Origin: Neobacillus sp. CF12
GTDB lineage: Bacteria > Bacillota > Bacilli > Bacillales > Cytobacillaceae
Assembly (NCBI RefSeq): GCF_030348765.1
Contig: NZ_JAUCEU010000007.1
Location: 5,925,501 to 5,989,500 of the forward strand
Direction of reading: 5' to 3'
Length of the DNA stretch: 64,000 nt
Positions 44,088 to 52,933 of this stretch are shown here, piece after piece. Both the position numbers and the translations under genes were made by a program. Under the pieces are notes generated by a model. That model had not been told where the DNA came from, made no database searches, and saw only the letters and a list, made by a program, of their open reading frames with translations. Position 1 is the stretch's first letter. Each line of letters opens with the position of its first letter.

Positions 44088-44603
44088 ATGAATGGAAAAT
44101 GTTGTATAATTAATAAATACTTAGATCATAGGGGTTGGTTATTTGCCGAAAAGACCAAATGTTTACCGTATCATCTTTATTGCTTTGTACTGTTATTAAT
44201 AGGCTGTACAAATAAAGCCCCAAATGAGTATGACTTAAAACAGCTTACTAGAATAGATGTTGAAGTTGTAAAGGCAGATGAAAGCTATAAAGAGGCATTC
44301 ATGATAACGGATAAAGAAACAATTGATGTGGTAAGAAATTCAATTAAACAGGTTAAGTGGGAACCAAACGCAAAATCCAAAATGGCAAGAAAAGAAGATG
44401 TAAAGGCGACCCTATTTTTCAAGTACGATAAGAATATGCCTGAAAGATTATTTGAATATCAGATTTGGTTTAATCAAAGTAATGATCGTGCAACCATTAT
44501 TAGTAACAATGAAAGAGAAGGATATGGAAGCTTAGATAAAGAAAATGCACAGACATTAGAAAATATCTTACTCAATACATTCAGAACGAATGGAGTCCAA
44601 TAA
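44088..44603 (+). CDS. Putative lipoprotein, N terminus possibly frameshifted
   Basis: The protein has a lipobox-like FVLLLIGCTNK and a charged soluble part with EYDLKQLTRIDVEVVKADE, ending in LNTFRTNGVQ; family unknown. The residues before the lipobox (GWLFAEKTKCLPYHLYC) are not a proper signal peptide. In another frame, from TTG about 44142, the DNA reads MPKRPNVYRIIFIALYCY, a good signal peptide start. One indel near 44185 would join this to LLLIGC. A TATAAT at 44105 inside the annotated start supports the later start. The WYL gene follows after one base. Confidence 0.55.
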   Translation: MNGKCCIINKYLDHRGWLFAEKTKCLPYHLYCFVLLLIGCTNKAPNEYDLKQLTRIDVEVVKADESYKEAFMITDKETIDVVRNSIKQVKWEPNAKSKMARKEDVKATLFFKYDKNMPERLFEYQIWFNQSNDRATIISNNEREGYGSLDKENAQTLENILLNTFRTNGVQ

Positions 44604-44604
44604 T

Positions 44605-45642
44605 ATGGAAAGTGAAAAAAGGTCTTCTAATAACGAGAATGCGAAATTAAACGCTAAACAAAGGCTATTAAAGCTTCAAGATATACTTAAAAGATACACG
44701 GACGAAGAGAATGAGTTATCTCTAAATCAAATTGTAGATATGTTTAGCCAAGAAACCAACAGGGTTGTTGGTAAAAAAGCTATCCTTGATGACCTGAAAG
44801 AATTAGAAAAATCATTATTGTTTGATGTAACCGTTAATCATGAAAAAGAGGGTGTAGAAAAGTTTTATAGTCACCAACAGCGGTTATTTGAGGTCCATGA
44901 GTTACGCTTGTTAATCGATGCGGTATCATCTGCAAAATTTATCTCAACTGCTGAGACAGAACAACTAATCAATAAGATAAAAAAATTAACGAGTGAGAAG
45001 CAAGCTACATTACTGAAAAATACGATCTTGTTTTCGGAAAATGTGAAAAATGAGAACCAACAGAATAAATACTCCATTCATGAACTACATACAGCCATAT
45101 CCAACTTTCGTATGATTACCTTTCAATATGGAAAATATAACTTAAGTAAAAAATTCGAGTTTAATAGAAACGGAGAGTTTTACTTTGTTAAGCCCTATGC
45201 CCTTGTCTGGAGTAATGATTTTTATTACTTAATCGGTGAATTTTCCCCAACAGGAGAAATTCGTCATTACCGTGTTGATAGGATGAGGAATGTGTCTTCA
45301 ACCAGTGAATTCTTTGTTCCTAATCCAGATTTTAACGTCACTAAATATACGGAGAAGCTTTATTTTATGTATTCCGGTGAAGAATCATTAATTGAAATTG
45401 AGTTTGATAATCACCTAATTAACGTAGTGATTGATCGTTTTGGACGCGGTATACATATTCGCCCCGTTAATGAAAACTCATTCCGGGTATCCACACAAGC
45501 GATTATCAGTGATGGTTTAGTCAGATGGCTTTTGACATGGGGGAGCGATGCAAGAGTTATTACTCCATCACCTCTCATCGAGAGAATGAGGACAGAAGCA
45601 GAAAAATTATATCAAGCCTACCAAAAACACTTGCATGCATAG
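44605..45642 (+). CDS. WYL-domain transcriptional regulator
   Basis: A 345-residue protein: an N-terminal helix-turn-helix (about residues 15-70; RLLKLQDILKRYTDEENELS), a WYL domain (about 150-235; FYFVKPYALVWSNDFYYLIGEF) and a WCX C-terminal region (about 250-345). WYL regulators sense nucleotide or nucleic-acid ligands and control stress or defence genes. ATG 44605 follows GGAG by 8 bases and directly follows the previous stop, so the two are coupled. Its target is unknown; no defence gene was seen beside it. Confidence 0.82.
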   Translation: MESEKRSSNNENAKLNAKQRLLKLQDILKRYTDEENELSLNQIVDMFSQETNRVVGKKAILDDLKELEKSLLFDVTVNHEKEGVEKFYSHQQRLFEVHELRLLIDAVSSAKFISTAETEQLINKIKKLTSEKQATLLKNTILFSENVKNENQQNKYSIHELHTAISNFRMITFQYGKYNLSKKFEFNRNGEFYFVKPYALVWSNDFYYLIGEFSPTGEIRHYRVDRMRNVSSTSEFFVPNPDFNVTKYTEKLYFMYSGEESLIEIEFDNHLINVVIDRFGRGIHIRPVNENSFRVSTQAIISDGLVRWLLTWGSDARVITPSPLIERMRTEAEKLYQAYQKHLHA

Positions 45643-45740
45643 CAAGTGTTTTTTATTACGTCTACCCATACCGAAAAAGGGAAGGGTTAGTTGGGAGAAA
45701 TAGTATATTATAAGATTATTACTGGTCGGGGGTGGAAATT

Positions 45741-46391
45741 ATGGAATTAATTACAAAGAAGGAATTATTAAAAGAATTTGAAGTAGAAGCAAGTTTTTAT
45801 AATGTGAGAATCAATGACCTTCTATTTGAATGCAGGAGTCAGGCAAGAATCAAGCGAAAAGGTACATTGAAAGAGGAGTACGATGCCGTTTTGGTTCTTT
45901 GTAATCCGGGTTCTTGTAAGTCAAGCTTAAGTCCTCAAGAGTTAGACCCTCGAATAGAGAGAATTCCTTTTGTTCTTGCGCAATCTGACCAGACACAAGA
46001 GCAAATCATGAGACTGATGGAATTGCGGCAATGGGATCAAGTAAATATGATTAATCTTTCAGATATATGTTCGGGAAATATAGATGATTTTCAAAGTAAA
46101 TTAGCAATTGCAAAGAAAGCTCTATTTACCTGCCACTCTATATTTTCTAAAGAACGAAGAGATGAGTTATTGTCTGTAATTCAATTAAATAAAGGTCCCG
46201 TGATTGCTGGCTGGGGAGTGAGGAAATTTATGAAAATGGAGATTACACAAATCCTATTAAGCGATTCATTTAAAGAGATAAAAGGATGGAATCATTCTAC
46301 CTACCCTTATTACTATCACCCTAATTTACGACTTTCTGAAAAAAACAAAGAATGGCTCATTACAATGAATGAAATTTTGAAGGAAGCTTAA
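45741..46391 (+). CDS. Hypothetical protein with DUF1643-like features
   Basis: A 216-residue soluble protein. AVLVLCNPGSCKSSLSPQEL and QTQEQIMRLMELRQWDQVNM then INLSDICSG recall the NPS.....D.T pattern of DUF1643, a family with a UDG-like fold and no known reaction; the assignment is tentative. ATG 45741 is used with GGGGGTGG 8 bases upstream. Single gene. Confidence 0.55.
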   Translation: MELITKKELLKEFEVEASFYNVRINDLLFECRSQARIKRKGTLKEEYDAVLVLCNPGSCKSSLSPQELDPRIERIPFVLAQSDQTQEQIMRLMELRQWDQVNMINLSDICSGNIDDFQSKLAIAKKALFTCHSIFSKERRDELLSVIQLNKGPVIAGWGVRKFMKMEITQILLSDSFKEIKGWNHSTYPYYYHPNLRLSEKNKEWLITMNEILKEA

Positions 46392-46481
46392 CCCACCCAA
46401 CCCTAATATGGGTAGGGTGAAAAATTATTTGTATGTAAAATGACTGATAGAGTAAAGAAAAACTAATAAGGAGCGAAGAGC

Positions 46482-46872
46482 ATGAGCCAAAATCTTACTT
46501 TTTCCTATTCCTTCAGATCCTAGTTTAGAAGGGTTGGCGGATGTTGTTTTTGAAACAGCCGGTGCAAGTAAAGCCACTGCTTCGACGTTCCATTATTGCG
46601 CTCCAGGTGGATGTCTTGTTCAGGTAGGATGGCCAGGTGGAAATATTGTTGAAATGAATATAGCAACATTTTTGGATAGGGAATTAGATTATGTTGCTGT
46701 CAACAGATATGCAAACTCGTTTCCAACAGCCATTAAGTGGATTTCCGACGGAAGGATAAATGTAAAAGATCTGATTACAGGCAGATTCTCACTGGATGAA
46801 ATTTCTGAGGCCTTTGAATACTCAAGTAATAACCCAGATAAGGTTATAAAAACGATTGTCATTAATGATTAA
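46482..46872 (+). pseudogene. Zinc-dependent alcohol dehydrogenase with large internal deletion
   Basis: AAGGAG then ATGAGCCAAAATCTTACT gives MSQNLT, a plausible start, but the DNA then joins directly to the C-terminal third of a medium-chain dehydrogenase in another frame (FPIPSDPSLEGLADVVFETA then GPA-type GGCLVQVGWPGGNIVEMN and ITGRFSLDEISEAFEY). About 200 residues (catalytic and most nucleotide-binding domain) and the reading frame have been lost. The remaining frame 46534-46872 should not be active. Confidence 0.75.
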
Positions 46873-47004
46873 CTAAACAAATCTTTTCAAGTACTAAGGG
46901 ATGGACTTTGTAATCCCTATCAAACTCCCTTATTGTATACCTTTCTGCTGAATAGTGACAAATTACGAGTGGTCACAGGCAATTTTTTAATATAAAAAAC
47001 AAAA

Positions 47005-47050
47005 AAACACCATAAATGTTATTATATAACTATTTGTGAGTGTTTTTTTA
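47005..47050 (+). terminator. Hairpin terminator (ACAC..GTGT type)
   Basis: AAACAC.CATAAAT pairs with ATTTGTG.GTGTTT and ends in seven T residues. Nearly the same stem occurs after the symporter gene (48686-48735). Confidence 0.7.
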
Positions 47051-47152
47051 TGCGTTGAAGAAAAGTAATATACACTTAATGTTATTTTTAAAAGTTATCT
47101 GGAAATATTAAAATGTTTACTAATATAGTATTTTAATGATAATATTTATTTT

Positions 47153-47318
47153 GCTGAATCTTATTTTTAAGAGCGGGGGACCCACTGTATGTTTGCGGAT
47201 ATTTCTGCTATTGGTGAATTCCTAAAAAGAAGGGGCTCAATGTTTCCCATAGTCCTAACCTGAAAGCTAACCTCGTAAGCAATTGAGAGGAAACAGTCTG
47301 ATAGAATAGTAATTCGGC
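47153..47318 (+). promoter_or_regulatory. ydaO-type c-di-AMP riboswitch
   Basis: The closing stem GCTGAAT (47153-47159)/ATTCGGC (47312-47318) brackets the conserved core: GAGCGGGGGACCCA, TTGGTGAATTCCT, AGGGGCT, CCTAACCTGAAAGCTAACCT, CGTAAGC and GAGAGG. These are the hallmarks of the ydaO-yuaA riboswitch, which binds c-di-AMP and normally switches off osmolyte or potassium uptake genes. It lies about 97 bases before the symporter start; no classic terminator is obvious in the expression platform. Confidence 0.92.
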
Positions 47319-47414
47319 ACTAGCCGTTTATTTGTGTAATATATCGAATCAATTGTTTCCCTTACCTAGGAAATTCGTCTAGATAAAAAAAACAACCAGA
47401 AGGTGGGGTATGCT

Positions 47415-48683
47415 ATGAAAAAGATAAAAGTAAGTTTAGCGGTACAAATTTTTATCGGTCTAGTATTAGGAATTATTGTCGGTGGGATATTCTATGGAAG
47501 TGAAAGTGCACAGAGCGTCTTGCAGCCATTTGGTGATCTTTTTATCCGATTAATTAAAATGATTGTAGTACCAATTGTCCTTTCTACTATTATCGTTGCA
47601 ATCGCTGGTGTTGGTGATTTGAAATCTGTTGGTAAATTAGGTGCTAAATCACTTACTTATTTTATCGGCATGACATTGTTAGCAATAGCTGTCGGACTTA
47701 TATCAGCCAATATCTTTCAACCTGGTGTAGGACTAAATATGGATAAGCTAGAGCGAAGTGATATTTCAGGATATGTACACACAACAGAGGAACAGGAAGG
47801 AAATTCTATTATCGAAACACTTCTTCATATTGTTCCTACAAATCCGGTTCAAGCCATGGTAGAAGGCGATATGCTAGCGGTTATTTTCTTTGCCGTTGTA
47901 TTGGGTCTTGGTATTGCAGCCATTGGGGAAAAAGGAAAGCCGGTTTTGCGCGTATTTGAAGGTGTGGCAAGTGCCATGTTTTATGTGACAAACTTATTTA
48001 TGAAATATGCTCCAATCGGGGTCTTTGCTTTAATCGGTGTAACGATTTCTAAATATGGTTTTGCATCACTTCTGCCATTAGGAAAGTTAGCCCTTACGGT
48101 TTATGGAACCATGATCTTCTTTGTCGTTGTGGTTTTAGGCTTGATGGCTAAAATCGTTGGATTCAGTATCTTTAAATTAGTAAGCATGCTCAAAGAAGAG
48201 TTAATCTTGGCTTTTTCAACAGCAAGTTCCGAAACCGTTCTTCCGAAAATAATGGACAAAATGGAACAAGCAGGAAGTCCAAAACACATTGCGTCATTTG
48301 TTATTCCAACAGGTTACTCTTTTAATTTGGATGGTTCTGTTTTATATCAAGCAATTGCATCTTTATTTATTGCCCAAATGTATGGTATTGAACTGAGCAT
48401 TGTACAACAAATTACACTAATGTTAGTTTTGATGGTAACATCTAAAGGGATGGCAGGAGTTCCTGGGGTATCTTTTGTGGTTTTATTAGCTACATTTAGT
48501 ACAATGGGGTTACCTGCTGAAGGTTTAGCATTTATAGCTGGTATTGACCGGATTTTAGATATGGGACGTACAGTGGTCAACGTGATAGGAAATTCATTGG
48601 CAGCGATTGTTGTCGCTAAATGGGAAGGTCAATTTAACCCTCCAGTTGTGGCCAAGAATATGAAAACCCAAAAAGCTTCATAA
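47415..48683 (+). CDS. gltT: Dicarboxylate/amino acid:cation symporter (DAACS, GltP/GltT-like)
   Basis: A 422-residue importer of glutamate, aspartate or C4-dicarboxylates with Na+ or H+. Features are the re-entrant loop SSETVLPKIMDKMEQ, IPTGYSFNLDGSVLYQ, MTSKGMAGVPG and DRILDMGRTVVNVIGNSLA, all family signatures. Eight helices fit the SLC1 fold. Start ATG 47415 with GAAGGTGGGG upstream; the frame opens at GTG 47403. Its c-di-AMP riboswitch suggests that uptake is tied to osmotic or potassium state. gltT is used by similarity, not certainty. Confidence 0.9.
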   Translation: MKKIKVSLAVQIFIGLVLGIIVGGIFYGSESAQSVLQPFGDLFIRLIKMIVVPIVLSTIIVAIAGVGDLKSVGKLGAKSLTYFIGMTLLAIAVGLISANIFQPGVGLNMDKLERSDISGYVHTTEEQEGNSIIETLLHIVPTNPVQAMVEGDMLAVIFFAVVLGLGIAAIGEKGKPVLRVFEGVASAMFYVTNLFMKYAPIGVFALIGVTISKYGFASLLPLGKLALTVYGTMIFFVVVVLGLMAKIVGFSIFKLVSMLKEELILAFSTASSETVLPKIMDKMEQAGSPKHIASFVIPTGYSFNLDGSVLYQAIASLFIAQMYGIELSIVQQITLMLVLMVTSKGMAGVPGVSFVVLLATFSTMGLPAEGLAFIAGIDRILDMGRTVVNVIGNSLAAIVVAKWEGQFNPPVVAKNMKTQKAS

Positions 48684-48685
48684 TA

Positions 48686-48735
48686 CAAAAAACACTCACA
48701 AATGTTGATAAACAACGCTTGTGAGTGTTTTTTTG
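48686..48735 (+). terminator. Intrinsic terminator after the symporter
   Basis: AACACTCACAA/TTGTGAGTGTT with a loop and a T-run. Confidence 0.85.
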
Positions 48736-48767
48736 TTTAGACGTATTTGATCATAAGATTGGCAGTT

Positions 48768-49406
48768 CTACTTTGCCAACGTGCTTAATTTCTCTTGCTG
48801 GCTTAGGATTCTCTTATACGCTAGATTTGCAGAGGAAAGAACAACCAGCCCCAAAATACTCACACTGAAAAAGAACCCCACCCCAGATAAATAGCTAACA
48901 GCAAAGTAAACGGCAGCAAATCCAAATATCATAAATAGACTCGTAATCGGGTTGGAAATCGTAATCAGAACTGCATTTTTTAAATGTGTTCTTAGTGGTT
49001 GATCAAATTCAACATAGGAAGCCATGATATAGCAAATGATTAGAAAATAAATACAGCTCATAATGATGCTTGAATAAAAAAGAACAGAGGAAAAGCTATT
49101 CGTTGTTGATTGTAAAAAGGAGATATTCATATACAAAATCAAACCGATTACGACGATTAGCAAACCTAATTTATTGCTCTTAAAGAACTCGTTTTTATAA
49201 TAGGACCAAAAGGTTTGGAACACAGGGGGATGGTTTCCTCGGATAAACTGTCTTAATGTCGCTAACATCGCAATCGTTGCTGGAAAGAAGCCAAAAACGA
49301 CGAATCCACTTAACGTAAAAAGAATCCATAATAGATTAATATAAGCCAGTCTTGCTATCCAATCACAAATGGTATATACAACGTTTGAAAATGAACCTAA
49401 TTGCAT
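48768..49406 (-). CDS. DUF624 (YesL-like) membrane protein
   Basis: A 212-residue protein with about five helices and the DUF624 pattern (LLWILFTLSGFVVFGFFPAT then TLRQFIRGNHPPVFQTFWSYY). YesL-like proteins lie next to sugar ABC transporters with YesMN regulators, as here, but their function is unknown. ATG 49406 with AGGAGGGG nine bases upstream on the minus strand. It is divergent from the ABC operon and may share its control region. Confidence 0.87.
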   Translation of the reverse strand: MQLGSFSNVVYTICDWIARLAYINLLWILFTLSGFVVFGFFPATIAMLATLRQFIRGNHPPVFQTFWSYYKNEFFKSNKLGLLIVVIGLILYMNISFLQSTTNSFSSVLFYSSIIMSCIYFLIICYIMASYVEFDQPLRTHLKNAVLITISNPITSLFMIFGFAAVYFAVSYLSGVGFFFSVSILGLVVLSSANLAYKRILSQQEKLSTLAK

Positions 49407-49578
49407 GGTGACCCCTCCTTATCCATAAATATATCATGCATAAATGGTGTAAGTTTCTTTTTTTATCATGAAGTAAAAATTTTATCTAAAAGGTAAAAAT
49501 AAGGCTTTTAAATTAAATATGAATTGAAATACATTGCTTAAGTAGTAAAAATTTTCTCAATAACGTAAAAATAACGCA

Positions 49579-49607
49579 TTGTTGAAAGCGTTTTCAAAAA
49601 CTATACT
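49579..49607 (+). promoter_or_regulatory. Sigma-A promoter of the sugar ABC operon
   Basis: TTGTTG (49579-49584), 17-base spacer, TATACT (49602-49607). The cre palindrome lies within it. Confidence 0.6.
49582..49597 (+). promoter_or_regulatory. cre site (CcpA binding)
   Basis: TTGAAAGCGTTTTCAA is a perfect palindrome and fits the cre consensus TGWAARCGYTWNCW. Lying inside the promoter, it predicts repression by CcpA in glucose. Confidence 0.85.
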
Positions 49608-49660
49608 TAACTTAAATCTTGATGAAGGATGAACTTAAGTAAACAGAAGGGGTGAAACGC

Positions 49661-50623
49661 GTGAACAGCGGAGTAAAGGTCGAATCCGACATGGTGCAAA
49701 CCACAAAAAGCGAAGTACGCAAAAAGGCGAATAAAAGGCCTTCTTTTAGCGGCTGGAAAGAGGATTTAGCAGGTTATGCATTTATAGGACCCATGTTTAT
49801 TGGAACTTCTATATTAGTATTATTTCCGATTCTATCATCATTTGTCTTAAGTTTTACCGATTGGAATTTTGTTTCTGGCTATCAAAATGCTAAATTCATA
49901 GGTTTTAAAAATTTCTCAAAATTACTTACCAATACATTATTCCTTAAAGGGTTAGTTAATAATGTTCTCTTAATTTTAGCGGTACCGATTACTTTACTTT
50001 TATCTCTTGCATTAGCTGTTATCATTAACAAATATGTTTATTTGAAAGATTTGTTTAAAGTCATCTATTTTATGCCATTCATATCTAGTATTGTGGCCGT
50101 TGCGGTTGTCTTTCAAGTGCTATTTCATCCAACCAAAGGCCCTATAAACCAACTATTATTGACGCTTGGGGTTGAAAATCCCCCTGGTTGGATTGCAGAC
50201 GTTACCTTTGCATTACCATCTGTTATGTTAATTATGGTTTGGACTGGAATTGGCTTTAATTTAATCATTTACTTGGCGGGCTTGCAGAACATACCAAAAG
50301 AATTATATGAAGCAGCACAAATCGATGGTGCTACTGCTTGGTCACAATTTACGAAGATTACGATTCCATTAGTGTCCCCAACCACATTCTTATTGTTTGT
50401 TACTGGTGTGATTTCAAGCTTTAAAGTGTTTGATTTAATCATTGTTTTAACAAACGGCGGTCCAGCAAATTCGACGATAACACCGGTTGTATATTTGTAT
50501 CAACAAGCATTTGTTGAATTAAAAACTGGCTATGCTTCCGCCATTTCACTGGTTATGTTTGTTATCATTTTGATCATTACCTATATTCAATTTATTGGAC
50601 AGAAAAAATGGGTGAATTATTAA
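49661..50623 (+). CDS. Carbohydrate ABC transporter permease (MalF-type)
   Basis: A 320-residue permease with a polar N-terminal tail, then six helices. The EAA loop is EAAQIDGATAWSQFTKITIPL (about 220-240), which contacts the ATPase. It belongs to the CUT1 family and would import oligosaccharides with the next gene. GTG 49661 follows AGAAGGGGTG; GTG 49652 overlaps that site. First gene of a five-gene operon (permease, permease, binding protein, kinase, regulator). No ATPase gene lies in the operon, so a shared MsmX-type ATPase is likely. Confidence 0.9.
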   Translation: MNSGVKVESDMVQTTKSEVRKKANKRPSFSGWKEDLAGYAFIGPMFIGTSILVLFPILSSFVLSFTDWNFVSGYQNAKFIGFKNFSKLLTNTLFLKGLVNNVLLILAVPITLLLSLALAVIINKYVYLKDLFKVIYFMPFISSIVAVAVVFQVLFHPTKGPINQLLLTLGVENPPGWIADVTFALPSVMLIMVWTGIGFNLIIYLAGLQNIPKELYEAAQIDGATAWSQFTKITIPLVSPTTFLLFVTGVISSFKVFDLIIVLTNGGPANSTITPVVYLYQQAFVELKTGYASAISLVMFVIILIITYIQFIGQKKWVNY

Positions 50624-50641
50624 TAGAAAGGAGCAGTTCTG

Positions 50642-51475
50642 ATGGTAGCGAGATTAGATATAAGAAAATTGATTGTGACTGTTATTATGGTTTTAATCGG
50701 AATTGCTTTTCTAATGCCATTTTTGTGGATGATATCTGCTTCTTTTAAAGTAGAAGAGGACGTATTAACGTTTCCGATTCAATGGATTCCAGAAAACTGG
50801 AATGTGGTTGAAAATTATAAAGAGGTTTGGACAGGTTCTATGCCATTCCTTCTCTTATATTGGAATTCTATCAAGGTAACGGTTTTAACAACATTGGTTT
50901 CTTGTACGATATCATGTTTAGCTGCATATGGATTTGCCAAAATAAATTTTAAAGGTAGAGATTTCATCTTTTTAATCGTCTTGGCCACTTTCATGATTCC
51001 TCCTCAAACATTGTTAGTGACACAATTTCTACTATATAGATGGCTAGGACTATATGATACTCACACCGGTCTTATTCTATTAAATAGTTTCAGTGTATTT
51101 GGAACCTTTATGCTGCGCCAATTCTATCTCGGAATTAGTAATGAAATCATCGAATCCGCGAGGATGGATGGAGCAGGTCATTTTAGGATTTTCACTTCCA
51201 TTGCTTTACCATTAGTTCGACCCGCAATTGCAACTTACGCAGTATTACGTTTTATTTGGACATGGAATGATTTCCAAAATCCATTGATCTTTTTAAGATC
51301 AAAAGAATTATATACGATTCAACTTGGTGTACAGAGCTTTTCAGATCAACATGGCAGCGTTTACTCATTGATGATGGCAGCATCTGTTTCCGCCATTTTA
51401 CCTTTACTAATTATCTTCATTATTGGCCAGAAAAACGTGATTGAAGGTATCCAACTTGGTGGAGTAAAAGGGTAA
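50642..51475 (+). CDS. Carbohydrate ABC transporter permease (MalG-type)
   Basis: A 277-residue permease with six helices; EAA loop ESARMDGAGHFRIFTSIALPL (about 178-198). Starts MVARLDIRKLIVTVIMV with AAAGGAG 9 bases before ATG 50642, 18 bases after the first permease. Forms the membrane pore with it. Confidence 0.9.
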   Translation: MVARLDIRKLIVTVIMVLIGIAFLMPFLWMISASFKVEEDVLTFPIQWIPENWNVVENYKEVWTGSMPFLLLYWNSIKVTVLTTLVSCTISCLAAYGFAKINFKGRDFIFLIVLATFMIPPQTLLVTQFLLYRWLGLYDTHTGLILLNSFSVFGTFMLRQFYLGISNEIIESARMDGAGHFRIFTSIALPLVRPAIATYAVLRFIWTWNDFQNPLIFLRSKELYTIQLGVQSFSDQHGSVYSLMMAASVSAILPLLIIFIIGQKNVIEGIQLGGVKG

Positions 51476-51535
51476 AAATGGTATGAACTCTCTAGGGAGT
51501 TGATATATAAAAAAAAACAAGGGGGAGAGTATGGT

Positions 51536-52852
51536 ATGAAGAAATGGGGTTATTTGTTATTAGTTGGACTTATTTCCATGTTTTTGTTAGCTGCATGTTC
51601 CGGAAACGATAAAACTTCGTCAGATGATTCGGATTCAAAGGATGAAGAAATTACATTAAAATTTGTCCACTGGGTGAATGAGGATGTTGGGAAATGGGAA
51701 AGTGTCATTGCAAAATATGAAGCAGCGAATCCAGGAATAAGAGTGGAGTCCATCCCACTTGTAGAAAACATGAACTCTCTGGATTATTTCAAACAGTTAG
51801 ATTTAATGGCCTCAGCCGGTGATGAAATGGATTTAATTTTGTTCAACAGTCCTCAAGAATTAGCAAAACGAATTGATGCAGGACTAGTTGAACCAATTAC
51901 CGAATTTGCTAAAAAAGATGGCATAGATATTAATGAAGTATACAATAATAGCTACCCAGCTGTTGATGGTGAGTACTATGGCTTGCCGATGAAAAATGTT
52001 ACGATGCTTGTTATGCTGAATAAAGCACACCTTGATGAGGCTAGCTTAGAGGTTCCAACTGAGTGGACCTGGGATGACTATACAGAATACGCTAAAAAGC
52101 TAACGACAGACAAGCATTATGGTTCTTATTTACACTCATGGCATTTCTTCCATTCTGCTTTAAAATTAATGACTAAAGCAGAAGATAATTTAATTTTACA
52201 CGAGGATGGAACGTCTAATGCAGATGATCCGATGTTACGCGCATCATTAGAACTACGAAATCAATTAGAAAATGTTGATAAATCATCTGTTCCATTTACA
52301 GAAATACTATCGCAAAAAATGGATTATCGCCAGCAATTCTTTAGTCAAGCCGCATCCATGGTTCCTACTGGCAGTTTTATGATTACAGAATGGGGTCAAT
52401 TTACACCAGAATTTGAAATCGCTTGGGCACCATGGCCAAAAAATAAAGAAAGTGATAAAGCAGTTGCACAAATGGGCGGGGATTTATTATCGCTTGCTAA
52501 AAGCTCAAAACACAAACAAGAGGCATATGATTTTATGCGTTGGCTGACAACAGAAGGAATTGTAGAACAAGGAATCTGGACACCGTCATGGAAGGAAGCA
52601 GATATGGACAAAGCATTAGAAACAGTGGTAAAAGGAACCAAAAAACCTGATGCCGTTCATATGGAATCATTGAAAAATGCACTTACCTCCGTTGGGCCTG
52701 CTGAAGTCATTTTCCCAGCTCCATATATTACGGAAGCTTGGAACGAATATGGTGCAGAGGTGGAATTATATCTCCTAGGTGAACAGGATCTAGATAAAAC
52801 GATGAAAAACACAAAAGAAAGAGTACAAGCCGTAGTAGATGCTAATAAATAA
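51536..52852 (+). CDS. Sugar ABC transporter substrate-binding lipoprotein
   Basis: A 438-residue extracellular solute-binding protein. Signal MKKWGYLLLVGLISMFLLAA ends in lipobox LAAC, so the mature Cys is lipid-anchored. Family 1 features are LKFVHWVNEDVGKWESVIAKY and TGSFMITEWGQF. GGGGGAG lies 8 bases before ATG 51536; the frame start at 51500 is too far out. A small AACTC/GAGTT hairpin precedes it, which may adjust expression relative to the permeases. Confidence 0.92.
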   Translation: MKKWGYLLLVGLISMFLLAACSGNDKTSSDDSDSKDEEITLKFVHWVNEDVGKWESVIAKYEAANPGIRVESIPLVENMNSLDYFKQLDLMASAGDEMDLILFNSPQELAKRIDAGLVEPITEFAKKDGIDINEVYNNSYPAVDGEYYGLPMKNVTMLVMLNKAHLDEASLEVPTEWTWDDYTEYAKKLTTDKHYGSYLHSWHFFHSALKLMTKAEDNLILHEDGTSNADDPMLRASLELRNQLENVDKSSVPFTEILSQKMDYRQQFFSQAASMVPTGSFMITEWGQFTPEFEIAWAPWPKNKESDKAVAQMGGDLLSLAKSSKHKQEAYDFMRWLTTEGIVEQGIWTPSWKEADMDKALETVVKGTKKPDAVHMESLKNALTSVGPAEVIFPAPYITEAWNEYGAEVELYLLGEQDLDKTMKNTKERVQAVVDANK

Positions 52853-52873
52853 TTAGAATATTCATGATATAAT

Positions 52874-52905
52874 AGAGAGAAAACAGACACGTTTTCTCTC
52901 TATTT
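52874..52905 (+). terminator. Hairpin between binding protein and kinase genes
   Basis: AGAGAGAAAAC/GTTTTCTCTCT with AGACAC loop, then ATTTATATTTG. A partial terminator here would lower expression of the two regulators. Confidence 0.65.
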
Positions 52906-52933
52906 ATATTTGTATAAGAAGCGGTGACGAACA

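Noticed and set aside
44605..45642. WYL regulator as marker of a phage-defence island
   Set aside because: No nuclease, helicase, methylase or other defence gene was found in the flanking genes.
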